Below, piece by piece: positions 6,116 through 6,313 of a stretch of 6,313 nt of DNA (position 1 is the first letter of the stretch; the number at the start of each line of letters is the position of its first letter). The notes under the pieces were generated by a model, which was given only the letters and a program-made list of their open reading frames with translations, was not told where the DNA came from and searched no databases. This DNA is from Calditrichia bacterium (lineage in GTDB: Bacteria; Calditrichota; Calditrichia; Calditrichales; Calditrichaceae): positions 1 to 6,313 of the forward strand of contig JALWEA010000640.1 in the NCBI GenBank assembly GCA_027039465.1, in the 5' to 3' direction. Made by a program: the position numbers and the translations under genes.

Positions 6116-6226
6116 ATTACGACCTTGGCTAATCGGATTTACCATGAGTCAACTCGGCAATAATTTTCTCATTGGACTACTTCGCTCCCACGTGGTACGA
6201 ATTACGTGTGAAGCGATTTGTTAACT
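6114..6226 (-). repeat. attC-like recombination site (copy C), degenerate
   Basis: On the - strand it runs from AGTTAAC (6220-6226) to GTAATAT (6114-6120), 113 bp. The + strand TAATCGGATTT (6130-6140) matches copies A and B with one change and again sits 9 nt from the outer TTAC box. CGAATTACGTG (6198-6208) corresponds to CGAAATTAGTG of copy B. TGGTA at 6193-6197 pairs with TACCA at 6140-6144. The R' box is the most degraded of the three. Confidence 0.45.
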
Positions 6227-6241
6227 TTTTATTCTACAAAA

Positions 6242-6313
6242 TTATATTGTTTTGGTAAATTCCAATTCGGTTTTATAATTCGGTGCATAAGTTTTAATTT
6301 TTTCTAATATATC
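6242..6313 (-). CDS. C-terminal end of an unidentified gene entering from the right edge
   Basis: The - strand frame beginning at the window edge stays open for 23 codons and closes with TAA (complement of 6242-6244). The residues (DILEKIKTYAPNYKTELEFT, then KTI) have a balanced, protein-like composition. One other frame is stopped at once near the edge; the second has a stop after two codons and then a short open stretch. The stop lies 16 bp before attC-like copy C, the position expected for a cassette gene. The visible part is too short to identify a family. Confidence 0.45.
   Translation of the reverse strand, partial: DILEKIKTYAPNYKTELEFTKTI

Noticed and set aside
4679..6226. Insertion sequence or MITE with terminal inverted repeats
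   Set aside because: There is no transposase, I saw no target-site duplication flanking the palindromes, and the conserved blocks lie inside the elements with variable ends. A MITE-like origin is not fully excluded.

Overview
The window looks like chromosomal DNA from a Gram-negative, possibly Calditrichota- or Bacteroidota-like (FCB-group) bacterium. The evidence is a lipobox lipoprotein, several Sec signal peptides ending in 'AQD', a TonB C-terminal-domain protein, a probable outer-membrane beta-barrel, and moderate GC in the core genes. The lineage is an inference from protein style; no marker gene is present.

Left part (1 to about 2510), ordinary core genome. The start of a secreted protein gene runs leftward off the window. 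Divergent from it is a two-gene operon on the + strand: mtnA (methylthioribose-1-phosphate isomerase of the methionine salvage pathway), overlapping by 4 bp (ATGA) with a TPR-repeat lipoprotein gene. A hairpin terminator with a T-run closes it.

Right part (about 2510 to 6313), accessory DNA of clearly lower GC. All recognisable genes lie on the - strand, each alone and separated by non-coding DNA. They are a single-pass membrane protein with a long helical domain, an exported protein with two TonB C-terminal-like modules, a secreted protein with a probable beta-barrel C-terminus, and the tail of another gene at the right edge. The gaps hold large imperfect palindromes. Three of them (4679-4777, 5936-6046, 6114-6226) share an inner motif (TAAYCGGATTT on the + strand) at a fixed 9-nt distance from an outer TAAC-type box, and have GTTATC- or GTTAAC-type boxes at the other end. 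Read on the - strand these are attC-like: the stop codon of the 375-aa gene lies inside the R''-like box, and two genes begin about 40 bp after an R'-like GTTA box. The best single explanation is a cassette array of a chromosomal integron, with attI and the integrase expected beyond the right edge. The core boxes are divergent and no integrase is in view, so this is a hypothesis.

The left genes form a metabolic operon with a cell-envelope companion. The right genes look like independent cargo, mostly envelope-associated and of unknown function.
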